64,000 bases of DNA from NCBI RefSeq assembly GCF_009749395.1, contig NZ_WBIR01000001.1:434001-498000 (forward strand), written 5' to 3'. Every line of letters begins with the position of its first letter. Positions within the stretch are counted from its first letter, which is position 1. Origin of the DNA: Agromyces salentinus. GTDB taxonomy: Bacteria; Actinomycetota; Actinomycetes; Actinomycetales; Microbacteriaceae. The translations under genes and the position numbers were made by a program. Below the pieces are notes generated by a model. That model made no database searches. It was not told where the DNA came from and saw only the letters and a list, made by a program, of their open reading frames with translations. This document shows, one piece after another, positions 55,115 to 64,000 of this stretch.

Positions 55115-55282
55115 GCTGAGCTCCTTCGATCGTGATCGGGTCCCGTCGGCTCGCCGCCGCGGTGCGGAAGGAGCGAGCACCCGTGGCTCACAGGCTAGGC
55201 ACAGCCGGAGCACGGGTCACGCGTCAGATGTCGCGGCGGGATGCCGGCCCGGTCGACAGATGTCGAGGTCGACGACGATCGG

Positions 55283-56488
55283 TCAGTGACCCTCGGCGTC
55301 CTCGCCCTGCGTCGACTCACCCGCGCGGAGCAGGATCGACATGTGCACGCCGAGGCGGTCGAGGCCGTCGTCGAGGTCGATGCCCAGGATGCGCTGGGCA
55401 CGGTTCAGTCGGTTGTAGAGCGACGTGCGGTGGACCCCGAGCCGGGTCGCCGCCCGCTGCACGTGCCCGGCCTCCATGAGGTACGCCTCGAGCGATCGCA
55501 CGAGGACCTCGCCGTCGCGTTCGGCGGTCAGCCGCTCGAGACCCGGGTGGAAGTCGGCGGAGCCGAGCCCTGCGGCAGCCGCCGAATCCAGGCCGCGGTA
55601 CACCCCGAGGCGGTCCCAGTGCAGCACGGGCTCCGTCAGGCGGAAGGAGGCGGCGATGCCGAGGGCGCGGCGTGCCTGCCGGTAGCTCTCGCGCGCGGCG
55701 ACGACGGATGCCTCACCGCCGACCGCGACCCTCCAGACGCCGGAGACCCCACCGTCGGCCGAGTCGGCGACCACGCGCGCGACGCGATCGGTGTCGGCGA
55801 AGCGCCCGGTCGAGGACGGGACCACGACCGCCGCGTGGTCGCGCCTGGCCAGCGCCAGCACCCCTCGGCCGCCGAGGGCGCGACGCGCCCGGCGTGCCAC
55901 CCGCTCGAACTCCTCGTCGGCCGCGCCGCCGCGGGCCGTCGGGATTCCGGTCGTCAGCACGTAGACGCGGAGCAGACCGCTCTCGAACCGCCCTGACTCG
56001 ACGAGCTCGTCGACGGCACGGCGCCGCACGTCGGCTCGGCCGAGCACGAGCTCGCGCGCCAACTCCCCCTCGCGTGCCGATTCGCCCTCCTGCGACATCC
56101 GGATCCTTGCCCACTCCTCGGCCACGAGCTCCGCCGATGCGGCGGCACGTTCGAGGTCGAGCGGCGCCGGGAGGTCCCCCGGCTCGATGAACCAGAGGTG
56201 GCCGAACACGACGCCCGCCCGACCGATGGGCACGCAGACTCGTGGCAGCATGCCGAGGTCGGGATTGCCGGGCACCCGCACCGCCGAGGTCGCGGCGTAG
56301 ACGCCGAGCCGGCTGAGCCAGGCGTGGATGGCCGGATCGGCGCGATGCTCGAGGATCGAGCGACGACGCACGTCGTCGACCTCGTCTGGGTGCGGGCTGT
56401 ACGCGACCACCGAGCGCCGGAGGTCCTCGATCAGGGCCGGACGCCCGAGCTCGGCGGCGATGCGGATGATCGTCTGCTGCAGGCTCAT
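55283..56488 (-). CDS. PucR/CdaR-type helix-turn-helix regulator
   Basis: A 401-residue cytoplasmic regulator. A GAF-like N-terminal domain (residues 10-130, GRPALIEDLRRSVVAYSPH) is followed by a GGDEF-like linker (170-290). The C-terminal PucR helix-turn-helix is LVRSLEAYLMEAGHVQRAATRLGVHRTSLYNRLNRAQ at about 340-375, quoted here as AATRLGVHRTSLYNRL. Such proteins activate purine, amino acid or sugar-acid use. The 168-bp gap to the S15 gene leaves open whether it controls that gene. Confidence 0.9.
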   Translation of the reverse strand: MSLQQTIIRIAAELGRPALIEDLRRSVVAYSPHPDEVDDVRRRSILEHRADPAIHAWLSRLGVYAATSAVRVPGNPDLGMLPRVCVPIGRAGVVFGHLWFIEPGDLPAPLDLERAAASAELVAEEWARIRMSQEGESAREGELARELVLGRADVRRRAVDELVESGRFESGLLRVYVLTTGIPTARGGAADEEFERVARRARRALGGRGVLALARRDHAAVVVPSSTGRFADTDRVARVVADSADGGVSGVWRVAVGGEASVVAARESYRQARRALGIAASFRLTEPVLHWDRLGVYRGLDSAAAAGLGSADFHPGLERLTAERDGEVLVRSLEAYLMEAGHVQRAATRLGVHRTSLYNRLNRAQRILGIDLDDGLDRLGVHMSILLRAGESTQGEDAEGH

Positions 56489-56531
56489 GGGCGTCTCGGG
56501 TCAGGGCTCGTACGGGTGGGGTCGCTCCAGC

Positions 56532-58103
56532 CTAGGACGACGTCGCCGGCGTGGGCGCCGCAGGGAGGCGAACGGTGAACACCGTCGAGCCGGGCTCGCT
56601 CCGGACCGAGACCTCGCCGTCGTGGGCCTCGACGACCGCGCGCACGATCGCGAGGCCGAGCCCCGTGCTCCCGGCACGGCGCGACCTGGACGAATCGCCG
56701 CGGGCGAACCGCTCGAACAGCGAGCCGGCGAGCTCGGGCGGGATCCCCGGCCCGTCGTCGCCGACGCGCAGTACGACCTCGTCGCCCTCGCGATCGAGCG
56801 ATGCGACCACGTGCGTGCCGTCGGGCGTGTGCACGCGGGCGTTCGCGAGGAGGTTCGTGACCACCTGGCGCAGGCGCGGCTCGTCGCCGACGACGACGGT
56901 CGGGGCATCCGTCGCCCGCACCTCCCAGTCGTGGCCGGGGCCGGCGGCCTGCGCGTCGCCGACGGCCTCGCCGAGCATGCGTTCGAGGTCGACCGGCAGC
57001 GCCGCCAGCTCGCGGCCCTCGTCGAGCCGGGCCAGCAGCAGGAGGTCCTCGACGAGTTCGGTCATGCGCACCGACTCGGACTCGATGCGCGAGATCGCGT
57101 GCGTGACGTCGGGCGGCAGGTCGCCGCCGTGCATGCGGGTGAGCTCGGCGTACCCGCGGATCGATGCGAGCGGAGTTCGCAGCTCGTGGCTCGCGTCGGC
57201 CACGAAGCGGCGCACCTTGCGTTCGCTCTGCTCGCGCGCCGTCAGGGCGGATGCCACGTGCCCGAGCATGCGGTTGAACGCGGTGCCGAGCCGGCCGACC
57301 TCGGTGCGCTGGTCGTCGACGGGAACGCGTTCGCCGAGCGCGACGTCGCCCCGCTCGAGCGGCAGCTCGGACACCCGCTGCGCGGTCTCCGTGACGCTCG
57401 CCAGCGGGCGGAGCGCCCGCCGCACCACGACCGACCCGACGATGAGGGCGAGGATGAGCCCGAGCGCGGCCACGATCGTGATCGTGAGGGCGAGCTGGGT
57501 CGTCGCGGTCGTGACCTCGGCCATCGGCAGCGCGAGCACGACCTTGAGGCCGTCCCACTCGGGGAGCTCGACCGCCTGGGCGCGGTACTCGCCCAGCCGC
57601 TCGACCGAGATGGTGTGGCCGGCGCCGTCGGCGGGGACGTCGGCGAGCGAGGCCGCGATGTCGGCCGGGAGCGTGAGCACGCGACCCCGGTCGGCGATGT
57701 AGCCGGCGTTCGCCGCGCCGTCGGCCTCCACGAGGGCCGCGAGCGTTCCGGCTTGCTGCCCGGGCACGTTCAGCAGGACGCCGGGTCCCTCGGCCTGCTC
57801 GCCCGGGAACACGGGGCCCGCCGCACTGATGTCGGTTCGCGAGATCGCCTCGTCGAGGTCGCCGTCGAGGCGTTCCATCGAGGCGCTGTGGAAGACGGCC
57901 ACCGTCACGAGGCCCACCGTCGCGCTGACGGCGACGAGAAGGCCGGCGACGATGACGAGCAGGCGGCGCCGGAGGGTCCACGGCCGCCCACGACGACGGT
58001 CGGCCACCTCGGCGGGCTCCGCCTCGACGACGGGGCCCGACCCGGTGTGCACGGCATCGGCCCGGGCTGCGGCCGCGTGACCCGGGTCGCCCGGCTTCGT
58101 CAT
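56532..58103 (-). CDS. Sensor histidine kinase (EnvZ/MprB-like)
   Basis: A 523-residue membrane kinase. Two helices (about 47-70 and 205-232) flank an outside sensor domain of some 130 residues. A HAMP linker (RALRPLASVTETAQRVSELPL) leads to His306 in FVADASHELRTPLASIRGYAEL. The ATP-binding domain shows RLRQVVTNLLANARVHTPDG (N-box), GDDGPGIPPEL (G1) and GSTGLGLAIVRAVVEAHDG (G2). Unlike the kinase at 10.8-12.2 kb it is intact. It overlaps the response regulator gene by 4 bp and phosphorylates its product. The signal is unknown. Confidence 0.95.
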   Translation of the reverse strand: MTKPGDPGHAAAARADAVHTGSGPVVEAEPAEVADRRRGRPWTLRRRLLVIVAGLLVAVSATVGLVTVAVFHSASMERLDGDLDEAISRTDISAAGPVFPGEQAEGPGVLLNVPGQQAGTLAALVEADGAANAGYIADRGRVLTLPADIAASLADVPADGAGHTISVERLGEYRAQAVELPEWDGLKVVLALPMAEVTTATTQLALTITIVAALGLILALIVGSVVVRRALRPLASVTETAQRVSELPLERGDVALGERVPVDDQRTEVGRLGTAFNRMLGHVASALTAREQSERKVRRFVADASHELRTPLASIRGYAELTRMHGGDLPPDVTHAISRIESESVRMTELVEDLLLLARLDEGRELAALPVDLERMLGEAVGDAQAAGPGHDWEVRATDAPTVVVGDEPRLRQVVTNLLANARVHTPDGTHVVASLDREGDEVVLRVGDDGPGIPPELAGSLFERFARGDSSRSRRAGSTGLGLAIVRAVVEAHDGEVSVRSEPGSTVFTVRLPAAPTPATSS

Positions 58104-58840
58104 CCGGCGGCCTTGATCATGTAGCCGGCGCCGCGAACGGTGTGGATCATCGGCTCACGGCCGGCATCGATCTTCTTGCGGAGGTACGAGATGTAGAGCT
58201 CGACGACCGACTCCTTGCCGCCGAAGTCGTACGACCAGACCCGATCGAGGATCTGCGCCTTGCTCAGCACTCGTCTGGGGTTGCGCATGAGGAAGCGCAG
58301 GAGCTCGAACTCGGTCGCGGTCAGCTCGATGGGCGTGCCCGCGCGCTCGACCTCGTAGGAGTCCTCGTCGAGCGTGAGGTCGCCGACGGTGAGCACCGGG
58401 TCCTTCGCAGTGGCGAGGGTGATCGAGGAGCGGCGGATGAGTCCGCGCAGCCGCGCGACGACCTCCTCCAGGCTGAACGGCTTGGTGACGTAGTCGTCGC
58501 CGCCGGCGGTGAGCCCCGCGATGCGATCGTCGAGCGAGTCCTTCGCGGTGAGGAAGAGCACGGGCGTCTCGGTGCCGTCGGCGCGCACGCGCTGGAGCAC
58601 CTCGAGGCCGTCGATGTCGGGCAGCATGATGTCGAGCACGATCGCGTCGGGCCGGAACTCGCGCGCAGCCTTGACGGCGCTGACCCCGTCGGCCGCGGTG
58701 CGCACGTCCCACCCCTCGTAGCGGAGGGCCATCTTCAGCAGGTCGGTGAGCGAGGGCTCGTCGTCCACGACGAGCACGCGCACCATCGAGCCGTCGCCCT
58801 TGGAGACCTGCGGGGAACGGTGCGGTGCGGTGGCGCTCAT
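58100..58840 (-). CDS. OmpR/PhoB-type response regulator
   Basis: A 246-residue transcription factor. Receiver residues include the acidic pair in VLVVDDEPSL, phospho-acceptor Asp in DAIVLDIMLPDIDGL, Thr in LFLTAKD and Lys in DYVTKPFSLEE. The C-terminal winged helix has ELTATEFELLRFLMRNPRRVLSKAQ, quoted as TATEFELLRFLMRN, and ends HTVRGAGYMIKAAG. It resembles MprA/TcrA. Start 58840 could be leaderless (CATACT six bases upstream); an internal ATG at 58786 also fits. First gene of the two-component operon. Confidence 0.95.
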   Translation of the reverse strand: MSATAPHRSPQVSKGDGSMVRVLVVDDEPSLTDLLKMALRYEGWDVRTAADGVSAVKAAREFRPDAIVLDIMLPDIDGLEVLQRVRADGTETPVLFLTAKDSLDDRIAGLTAGGDDYVTKPFSLEEVVARLRGLIRRSSITLATAKDPVLTVGDLTLDEDSYEVERAGTPIELTATEFELLRFLMRNPRRVLSKAQILDRVWSYDFGGKESVVELYISYLRKKIDAGREPMIHTVRGAGYMIKAAG

Positions 58841-58879
58841 ACCTCCAGTATGCGCACGCGACTATGCGTTTCCTATGAA

Positions 58880-58945
58880 CTCCTCGAGCGGATGCCGGAT
58901 GCCGCGTGCCGGATGCCGGTGCGGAATGCAGGATGCCGGCCGTGC
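58880..58945. repeat. GGATGCCGG-rich direct repeat in an intergenic region
   Basis: Between the divergent response regulator and ThuA genes, GGATGCCG occurs four times within about 50 bp (near 58891, 58898, 58912 and 58931), with GGAATGCA as a degenerate fifth. The rest of the 333-bp gap holds only the promoter at 59075-59104 and the ribosome site at 59165-59170. Confidence 0.7.
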
Positions 58946-59074
58946 CGCCACGGCCGACTGTACGCGCTTGCTTCCGGACGCGGGCACGCGACTTCTTTCC
59001 CCCGGTTGTGCCCGGAAACACGCGTGATTTCCCGCCTGACTGACGTTACATATCGATGATTCATCATCTTTTGC

Positions 59075-59104
59075 TTGACCGAGAACCAAAAGTCCTCATA
59101 GATT
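59075..59104 (+). promoter_or_regulatory. Promoter of the ThuA/dehydrogenase gene
   Basis: TTGACC (59075-59080) and TAGATT (59099-59104) are separated by 18 bp, about 70 bp ahead of the start codon. An ATGAT-TCATCAT imperfect inverted repeat at 59056-59068 lies just upstream. Confidence 0.65.
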
Positions 59105-59173
59105 CGGTCTCGACTTCGTGCGCCGGGGATTTCGGGGAGCGCCGGGTCGGCATTCGAAACCAATGGAGGTCTC

Positions 59174-62100
59174 ATGCTCGGCAGTCTTCACAACGGGGTG
59201 GCGCGATTGCTCGCCGTCGTTGTCACGTTTCTCCTCACGGCCGGCGTCGTCGTCGGCGTGGCATCGCCAGCACAGGCGCACGACGGCGGCCACGTGCTCA
59301 TCTTCACCAAGACCACACAGTTCCGGCACACCGACGCCATCGACAAGGGCACGCCGCTGATCACCGCGGCCCTCGAGGCCGAGGACATGGTCGTGGTGCA
59401 CACCGAGGACTCGACGATCTTCAACGACGCCGACCTCGCGGAGTTCGACGCGATCATCATGTTCCAGGCGTCGGGCGACCCGTGGAACGCCGACCAGAAG
59501 GCAGCCCTCGAGCGCTATCAGCGCGCCGGAGGCGGCATCGTCGCGATCCACAATGCGACCGACATGCGGGGCAACTACCCCTGGTGGGACACCCTCGTGG
59601 GTTCGCTGATGCCGGGCCACGCGGCCACCGGCACGGACCCCGGGCAGAAGGGCACGGTCCGCATCGAGGACCACACGCACCCCTCCACCGAGCACTTCGA
59701 GGACACCCGCTGGGAACGCTCCGACGAGTGGTACAACTTCTCGAACAACGTGCGCGGCACCGCCCACGTGCTCGCGTCGATGGACGAGACGACCTACGAC
59801 GCCGGCGGCAACGCCATGGGCTACGACCACCCGATCTCCTGGTGCAAGCCGTACGACGGCGGACGCGCCTGGGCCACCGCGATGGGCCACTTCGGATCCC
59901 ACTTTCAGGAGCCGAAGTTCATGGCGCACATCGTCGGCGGCGTCAAGTACGCCGCCGGCCTCGAGGATGGCGACTGCGGCGGCACCGTCTGGGAGAACTT
60001 CGAGAAGGTCGCCCTGGACCAGAACACCTCCGCCCCGTTCGCCATGGACATCGCCGATGACGGCCGCGTGTTCTACACCGAGCTCGTGCGCGGCCAGGTC
60101 CGCGTCTGGGATCCGGCCACCGACAGCGTCACCACGGCACTCGAGCTCGACGTCTACTCCGGCGGCGAGGACGGCCTGCTCGGCATCGCCCTCGACCCCG
60201 CCTTCACCGAGAACGGCCACGTCTACCTCTACCGCTCGCCCGACGCCGCGGACAACGCGAACCCGTCGAGCTTCTTCAGCCGCGTCTCCCGCTTCACCAT
60301 GGAGAACGGCAGCATCGACCCGGCATCCGAGGAACTCATCATCGAGGTCCCCGCGCGCCGGCTTCCGGACGAGCCGGGCCACACCGGCGGCGGCCTCGAC
60401 TTCGACGCCGACGGCAACCTGTACCTCGGCGTCGGCGACGACGTGAACCCGCACTCGGAGCCCTCGGGCGGCTACGCCCCGCTCTCGACCCGGCCCGGCA
60501 CGTTCCACGACGCGAGGGAGACCTCCGCGAACACGAACGACCTGCGAGGCAAGCTGCTCCGCATCACGCCGAACGCCGACGGACCCGGCTACACAATCCC
60601 CGAGGGGAACCTGTTCCCCGAGGCGGACGACGCCGGCGACAAGACCCTGCCCGAGATCTACGCGATGGGCTTCCGCAACCCGTTCCGCTTCTCGGTGGAC
60701 CAGGCGACCGGCAACATCAGCCTCGCCGACTACTCCCCCGACAACGGCAACGACGCACCCACCACGCGCGGCCCCGCCGGCATCGCCGAGTGGAACTACA
60801 TCACGTCGCCCGGCAACTACGGCTGGCCGCTCTGCATGGGGAACAACGAGCCGTTCCGCGACGTCGACTACACGGCGAACCCGGTCGCGGTCGGCGACTT
60901 CTTCGACTGCGCGAACCCGGTCAACGACTCGCCTCGCAACACCGGCCTCACCGAGCTGCCCGCGGCCCGTGCTGCGGACATGTGGTACGGCTACAAGCGC
61001 TCGTCGGTGCCCTCGATGATCCCCCAGGGCGGCGGCCTCGCCCCCATGGGCGGACCCGTCTACGACTTCGACCCCGCGCTCGAGTCCGACACGAAGTTCC
61101 CGGCCTCGTACGACGGCAAGCCCTTCTTCTACGAGTGGGCGCGCAACAAGATGTACTCGATCCAGCTGAAGGATCCGGCCGCGGGCTCCGGAACGCAGGT
61201 CGAGAAGGTCACGCCGTTCCTGCCGCAGGAGCAGTTCCTCGCCCCCATCGACTCGAAGTTCGGGCCTGACGGCTCGCTCTACGTGCTCGACTGGGGCGGC
61301 GGCTTCGGGCGTGACAACCCCAACTCGGGGCTGCACCGCATCGACTACATCTCGGGCTCGCGCTCGCCCATGGCGAAGATCTCCGTCGACCAGGACTCCG
61401 GCCCGGCGCCGCTCACCGTCGCGTTCGACGGCGCCGCCTCGACGGACCCCGAGAACGCCGCGCTGAGCTTCGCGTGGGACTTCGACGGCGACGGCACGGT
61501 CGATGCGACCACGCCGCAGGCGACGCACGCCTACGAGACGGAGGGCGTGTTCGACGCCCGACTGACCGTGACCGACCCCGACGGCAAGAAGGGCACGACG
61601 ACGGTTCCGATCACCGTCGGCAACACGCGCCCCGACGTGGAGTTCACACTGCCCCCGAACGGTTCGTTCTTCGACTTCGGCGACGACCTGTCGTGGAACG
61701 TCGAGGTCACCGATCCCGAGGACGGCACGGTCTCGGGCGACGACGTCATCATCCAGCCGGCGCTGGGGCATGACGACCACGCCCACCCGACGACGCCGCT
61801 GAGCGGCTTCACCGGCACCACCGAGACGAGCCTCGGCGGACACGCACCCGACGAGGACATCTTCTTCGCCCTCGACGCGCGCTACACCGACGACGGCGGC
61901 GCGGGCGGCGAGAACCCGCTGACGGGCTCCCAGACGACCCTCGTCTTCCCGAAGGTGAAGCAGGCCGAGTTCTTCGATTCCGCTTCGGAGGGCATGACCA
62001 CGGCACCCAGCCGTGATGTCGAAGGGGTCGACAGCGACCGGGTCATCGTCGGCGGCGACGGTGCGTGGGCGCACTTCGAGCCGGTGAACTTCCACCGCAT

Positions 62101-64000
62101 CGATGCACTCGCGCTGCGCGTCTCGGCACTGGTCGAGGGCGGCTCGATCGAGCTCCGCCAGGGCGGCGTCGACGGCGAGCTGCTCGCCACGGCGGAGGTG
62201 CCGGCAACCGGCTCCACCCGCTTCACGGACGTGACGGTCGACACGAGCGCGTTCACGCGGGACACCATGGACCTGTACGTCGTCTTCCGGGGTGCCGAGA
62301 TCAAGCTCAACTTCCTCGAGGCGATCGGCCAGGGCGCCTCGCCCACCGCGGCCCCGCAGGTCGCGATCACCTCGCCCGAGGCCGGCGTCGAGCTCGAGCC
62401 CGGGGCGGATGTCACGGTGGAGGCCACCGCGACCGATTCGGGCGACGGCGTCGAGCAGGTCGAGTTCCTCGTCGACGGCGAGTCGATCGGGACCGACGAG
62501 ACGTCACCGTACGCGGCGACCTGGACCGCACCCGAGGAGGGGCTCTACGAGCTCACCGCGGTGGCCACCAACGCGGCGGGCAAGTCGAAGACGTCGCGCA
62601 TCGTCGTCGCGCAGGTCGGCGAGCTCTTCGGCGACCTCGTGCCGTTCACGAACGCCGACGGCACCTTCGAGCGCATCGGCGACGGTCGGTTCCGCATCTC
62701 CGGCGCCGGCGACGACGCCTGGCAGGGCACCGACGAGTACTCGACGCTCTACGCACCCGCCGGCGGGGACGATGCCTGGGAGGCGGTCGTCAAGGTCGAC
62801 GCCCAGCAGAACACCAACGGCGCGGCCAAGGCCGGACTCATCGTGCGCAACGACCTGACGCAGCCGGGCACCTCGCCGGGCTACGCGATGGTCGGCGTCC
62901 GCCCGAGCGGCGGCATCGAGTTCCTCGCGGACCCAGACGGCAACGGGCAGCTGAACACCTCGGTGCAGGGCGGCACGACGAGCTACCCGACCTGGGTGAA
63001 GCTGAAGCGCGCGGGGGCGGACTACACCGCGTACTTCTCGAAGAACGGCACCACCTGGACCCAGGTGGGCGGCACCGTCAACCTGGCCGGGGCGGCCGCC
63101 GTCCAGGACGTGGGCATGTTCATGGTGTCCCACGCCACCGGCGCGGGCACGGTCGACTTCGCGGACTTCGCGATCGACACCGATCCGCAGGTTCCCGAGC
63201 CCGTGAAGCCGCTCGAACCCCTCGTCTGCGCGGCCGCGCCGCTCTCCGACGAGTTCGACGGTCCGGCGCTGGCACCCACGTGGGGCCTGCGCACCGCGGA
63301 CGGCGCGACGATCACGCAGTCCGGCGGCACGCTGAAGCTGCCGGTCGCCCCCGGTGACATCAACGAGGCCTCCCCGGGTCCGGTGAGCTTCGCGAGCAAG
63401 CCGCTGCCCACCGGCGCGTGGGAGGCGACGACGAAGATCACGCTGGCGCACACCTCGCACTGGCAGTGGGCCGGACTCGTCGTGCACCAGAGCGACAACG
63501 AGTACAACAAGCTCGGCTTCGTGCGCAACCAGAGCGGCGGCCGCTTCGTGGAGTTCCAGAGCGAGACCGGAGGCGCGCGCACCACGCCCGCTGCGCCGGC
63601 CCTGCCCGCGGACTTCCCGACGACCATCCATCTGAAGCTGACGAGCAACGGCACCGTCCTGACGGGCGCGTACTCGACCAATGGGGAGGCCTGGACCGCG
63701 CTCAACGGCCAGCTCCAGCTGAAGTCGAACGCGCGCATCGGCCTCATGGCGGCCGGCGACCTGGGCACCACCCCGGTCACCGCGCAGGCCGACTGGTTCC
63801 GGTTCAGCCCGGAGCCCGCGGCCGGCGCCCCGATCTCGGCGAACGACGGGTTCGACGGCACGGCCCTCGACGGCTGCCGCTGGGGCCAGAGCGTGCGGTA
63901 CGACTCGAACCACGCGAAGGTCGCCGACGGGCACCTCAAGATCACGACCCAGCCGGGCGACATCAACGGGACCAACCCGCTGTCGCCCAGCAACTTCATC
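59174..64000 (+). CDS. Giant secreted ThuA / glucose-sorbosone dehydrogenase / PKD / DUF1349 protein (3' end outside window)
   Basis: An open frame of 1609 codons without stop to the window edge. Signal peptide 1-36 (RLLAVVVTFLLTAGVVVGVA, ASPAQAH). ThuA-like domain about 38-265 (VLIFTKTTQFRHTDAI, GGGIVAIHNATD). Dehydrogenase beta-propeller about 273-720 (APFAMDIADDGRVFYTE, GLLGIALDPAFTENGHVYL, NDLRGKLLRITPN, AMGFRNPFRFSVDQATG). PKD domain 733-815 (AWDFDGDGTVDAT). CBM6-like segment 929-1056. An Ig-like segment 1062-1140. At least three DUF1349/LamG-like modules follow from 1150, the last two beginning DEFDGPALAPTWG and DGFDGTALDGCRWG. GGAGGT precedes ATG 59174. Probably a surface enzyme for oxidised sugars or glycans. 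Confidence 0.9.
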   Translation, partial: MLGSLHNGVARLLAVVVTFLLTAGVVVGVASPAQAHDGGHVLIFTKTTQFRHTDAIDKGTPLITAALEAEDMVVVHTEDSTIFNDADLAEFDAIIMFQASGDPWNADQKAALERYQRAGGGIVAIHNATDMRGNYPWWDTLVGSLMPGHAATGTDPGQKGTVRIEDHTHPSTEHFEDTRWERSDEWYNFSNNVRGTAHVLASMDETTYDAGGNAMGYDHPISWCKPYDGGRAWATAMGHFGSHFQEPKFMAHIVGGVKYAAGLEDGDCGGTVWENFEKVALDQNTSAPFAMDIADDGRVFYTELVRGQVRVWDPATDSVTTALELDVYSGGEDGLLGIALDPAFTENGHVYLYRSPDAADNANPSSFFSRVSRFTMENGSIDPASEELIIEVPARRLPDEPGHTGGGLDFDADGNLYLGVGDDVNPHSEPSGGYAPLSTRPGTFHDARETSANTNDLRGKLLRITPNADGPGYTIPEGNLFPEADDAGDKTLPEIYAMGFRNPFRFSVDQATGNISLADYSPDNGNDAPTTRGPAGIAEWNYITSPGNYGWPLCMGNNEPFRDVDYTANPVAVGDFFDCANPVNDSPRNTGLTELPAARAADMWYGYKRSSVPSMIPQGGGLAPMGGPVYDFDPALESDTKFPASYDGKPFFYEWARNKMYSIQLKDPAAGSGTQVEKVTPFLPQEQFLAPIDSKFGPDGSLYVLDWGGGFGRDNPNSGLHRIDYISGSRSPMAKISVDQDSGPAPLTVAFDGAASTDPENAALSFAWDFDGDGTVDATTPQATHAYETEGVFDARLTVTDPDGKKGTTTVPITVGNTRPDVEFTLPPNGSFFDFGDDLSWNVEVTDPEDGTVSGDDVIIQPALGHDDHAHPTTPLSGFTGTTETSLGGHAPDEDIFFALDARYTDDGGAGGENPLTGSQTTLVFPKVKQAEFFDSASEGMTTAPSRDVEGVDSDRVIVGGDGAWAHFEPVNFHRIDALALRVSALVEGGSIELRQGGVDGELLATAEVPATGSTRFTDVTVDTSAFTRDTMDLYVVFRGAEIKLNFLEAIGQGASPTAAPQVAITSPEAGVELEPGADVTVEATATDSGDGVEQVEFLVDGESIGTDETSPYAATWTAPEEGLYELTAVATNAAGKSKTSRIVVAQVGELFGDLVPFTNADGTFERIGDGRFRISGAGDDAWQGTDEYSTLYAPAGGDDAWEAVVKVDAQQNTNGAAKAGLIVRNDLTQPGTSPGYAMVGVRPSGGIEFLADPDGNGQLNTSVQGGTTSYPTWVKLKRAGADYTAYFSKNGTTWTQVGGTVNLAGAAAVQDVGMFMVSHATGAGTVDFADFAIDTDPQVPEPVKPLEPLVCAAAPLSDEFDGPALAPTWGLRTADGATITQSGGTLKLPVAPGDINEASPGPVSFASKPLPTGAWEATTKITLAHTSHWQWAGLVVHQSDNEYNKLGFVRNQSGGRFVEFQSETGGARTTPAAPALPADFPTTIHLKLTSNGTVLTGAYSTNGEAWTALNGQLQLKSNARIGLMAAGDLGTTPVTAQADWFRFSPEPAAGAPISANDGFDGTALDGCRWGQSVRYDSNHAKVADGHLKITTQPGDINGTNPLSPSNFI

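Noticed and set aside
59096..62095. 999-codon minus-strand frame opposite the ThuA/dehydrogenase gene
   Set aside because: Antisense shadow; the plus-strand frame has a signal peptide, ribosome site and recognisable domains.

Overview
The window is high-GC DNA, densely coding on both strands, with mostly GC-rich third codon positions and AGGAG-type ribosome sites. Class Ib ribonucleotide reductase (nrdHIE), the actinobacterial rplJ leader, a DUF2510 protein, several LacI regulators each beside a sugar ABC transporter, and very frequent use of GGATGCC/GGCATCC all suggest an actinobacterium, most likely Microbacteriaceae (Agromyces/Microbacterium-like). No rRNA, tRNA, CRISPR array or transposase was seen, so this reads as ordinary chromosome.

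Layout. 1-2.5 kb: nrdE (cut by the left edge), nrdI and nrdH on the minus strand, with an NrdR-type box and a cluster of DnaA-box-like sites upstream. 2.7-9.4 kb: an alpha/beta hydrolase, a DUF2510/transglutaminase membrane protein, a divergent HxlR regulator/MFS pair and an acyltransferase. 9.4-10.1 kb: a non-coding block of three tandem repeats, a 20-bp inverted repeat and a perfect 17-bp hairpin. 10.1-12.2 kb: a NarL-type response regulator whose kinase gene carries one in-frame TAG where the family has Gln. 12.3-14.2 kb: an HhH-GPD protein, a VOC protein and a DinB-like protein.

14.3-20.9 kb: a pentose/hexose uptake operon (araD-chvE-mmsA-mmsB) and a divergent LacI regulator, both fronted by TGTGAC-N-GTCACA-like operators. 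20.9-32.5 kb: MFS transporter, aldo/keto reductase, APC permease plus cyclase, metB, cystathionine beta-synthase, sugar porter and ABC exporter. 32.6-44.3 kb: a carbohydrate block. An alpha-glucoside-like ABC operon (minus) faces a LacI gene across two GGAACCGGTTCC palindromes. A second sugar ABC operon (plus) follows behind AAAGCGCTTTC palindromes. After two strong terminators comes a LacI repressor fused to a DUF6807/PmoA-like domain, translationally coupled to a Gfo/Idh/MocA oxidoreductase.

44.3-47.3 kb: a MarR/MFS pair from an apparently leaderless promoter, then rplL, rplJ and the L10 leader attenuator. 47.4-50.8 kb: a SipW-type signal peptidase with three secreted proteins of TasA/CalY look and one protein with an LSATG sorting signal, probably a surface-fibre locus. 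50.9-53.2 kb: an MFS/MarR operon with a near-consensus promoter. 53.3-58.8 kb: secreted S15 peptidase, PucR-type regulator and an OmpR/EnvZ-type two-component pair. 59.2 kb to the right edge: one very large secreted protein with ThuA, glucose/sorbosone-dehydrogenase, PKD, carbohydrate-binding-like and DUF1349-like domains; it runs off the window.

Taken together the window describes a saprophyte with much inducible sugar uptake. The most unusual items are the LacI-DUF6807 fusion operon, the interrupted sensor kinase, the repeat block, the DnaA/NrdR control region and the SipW/LSATG surface cluster.
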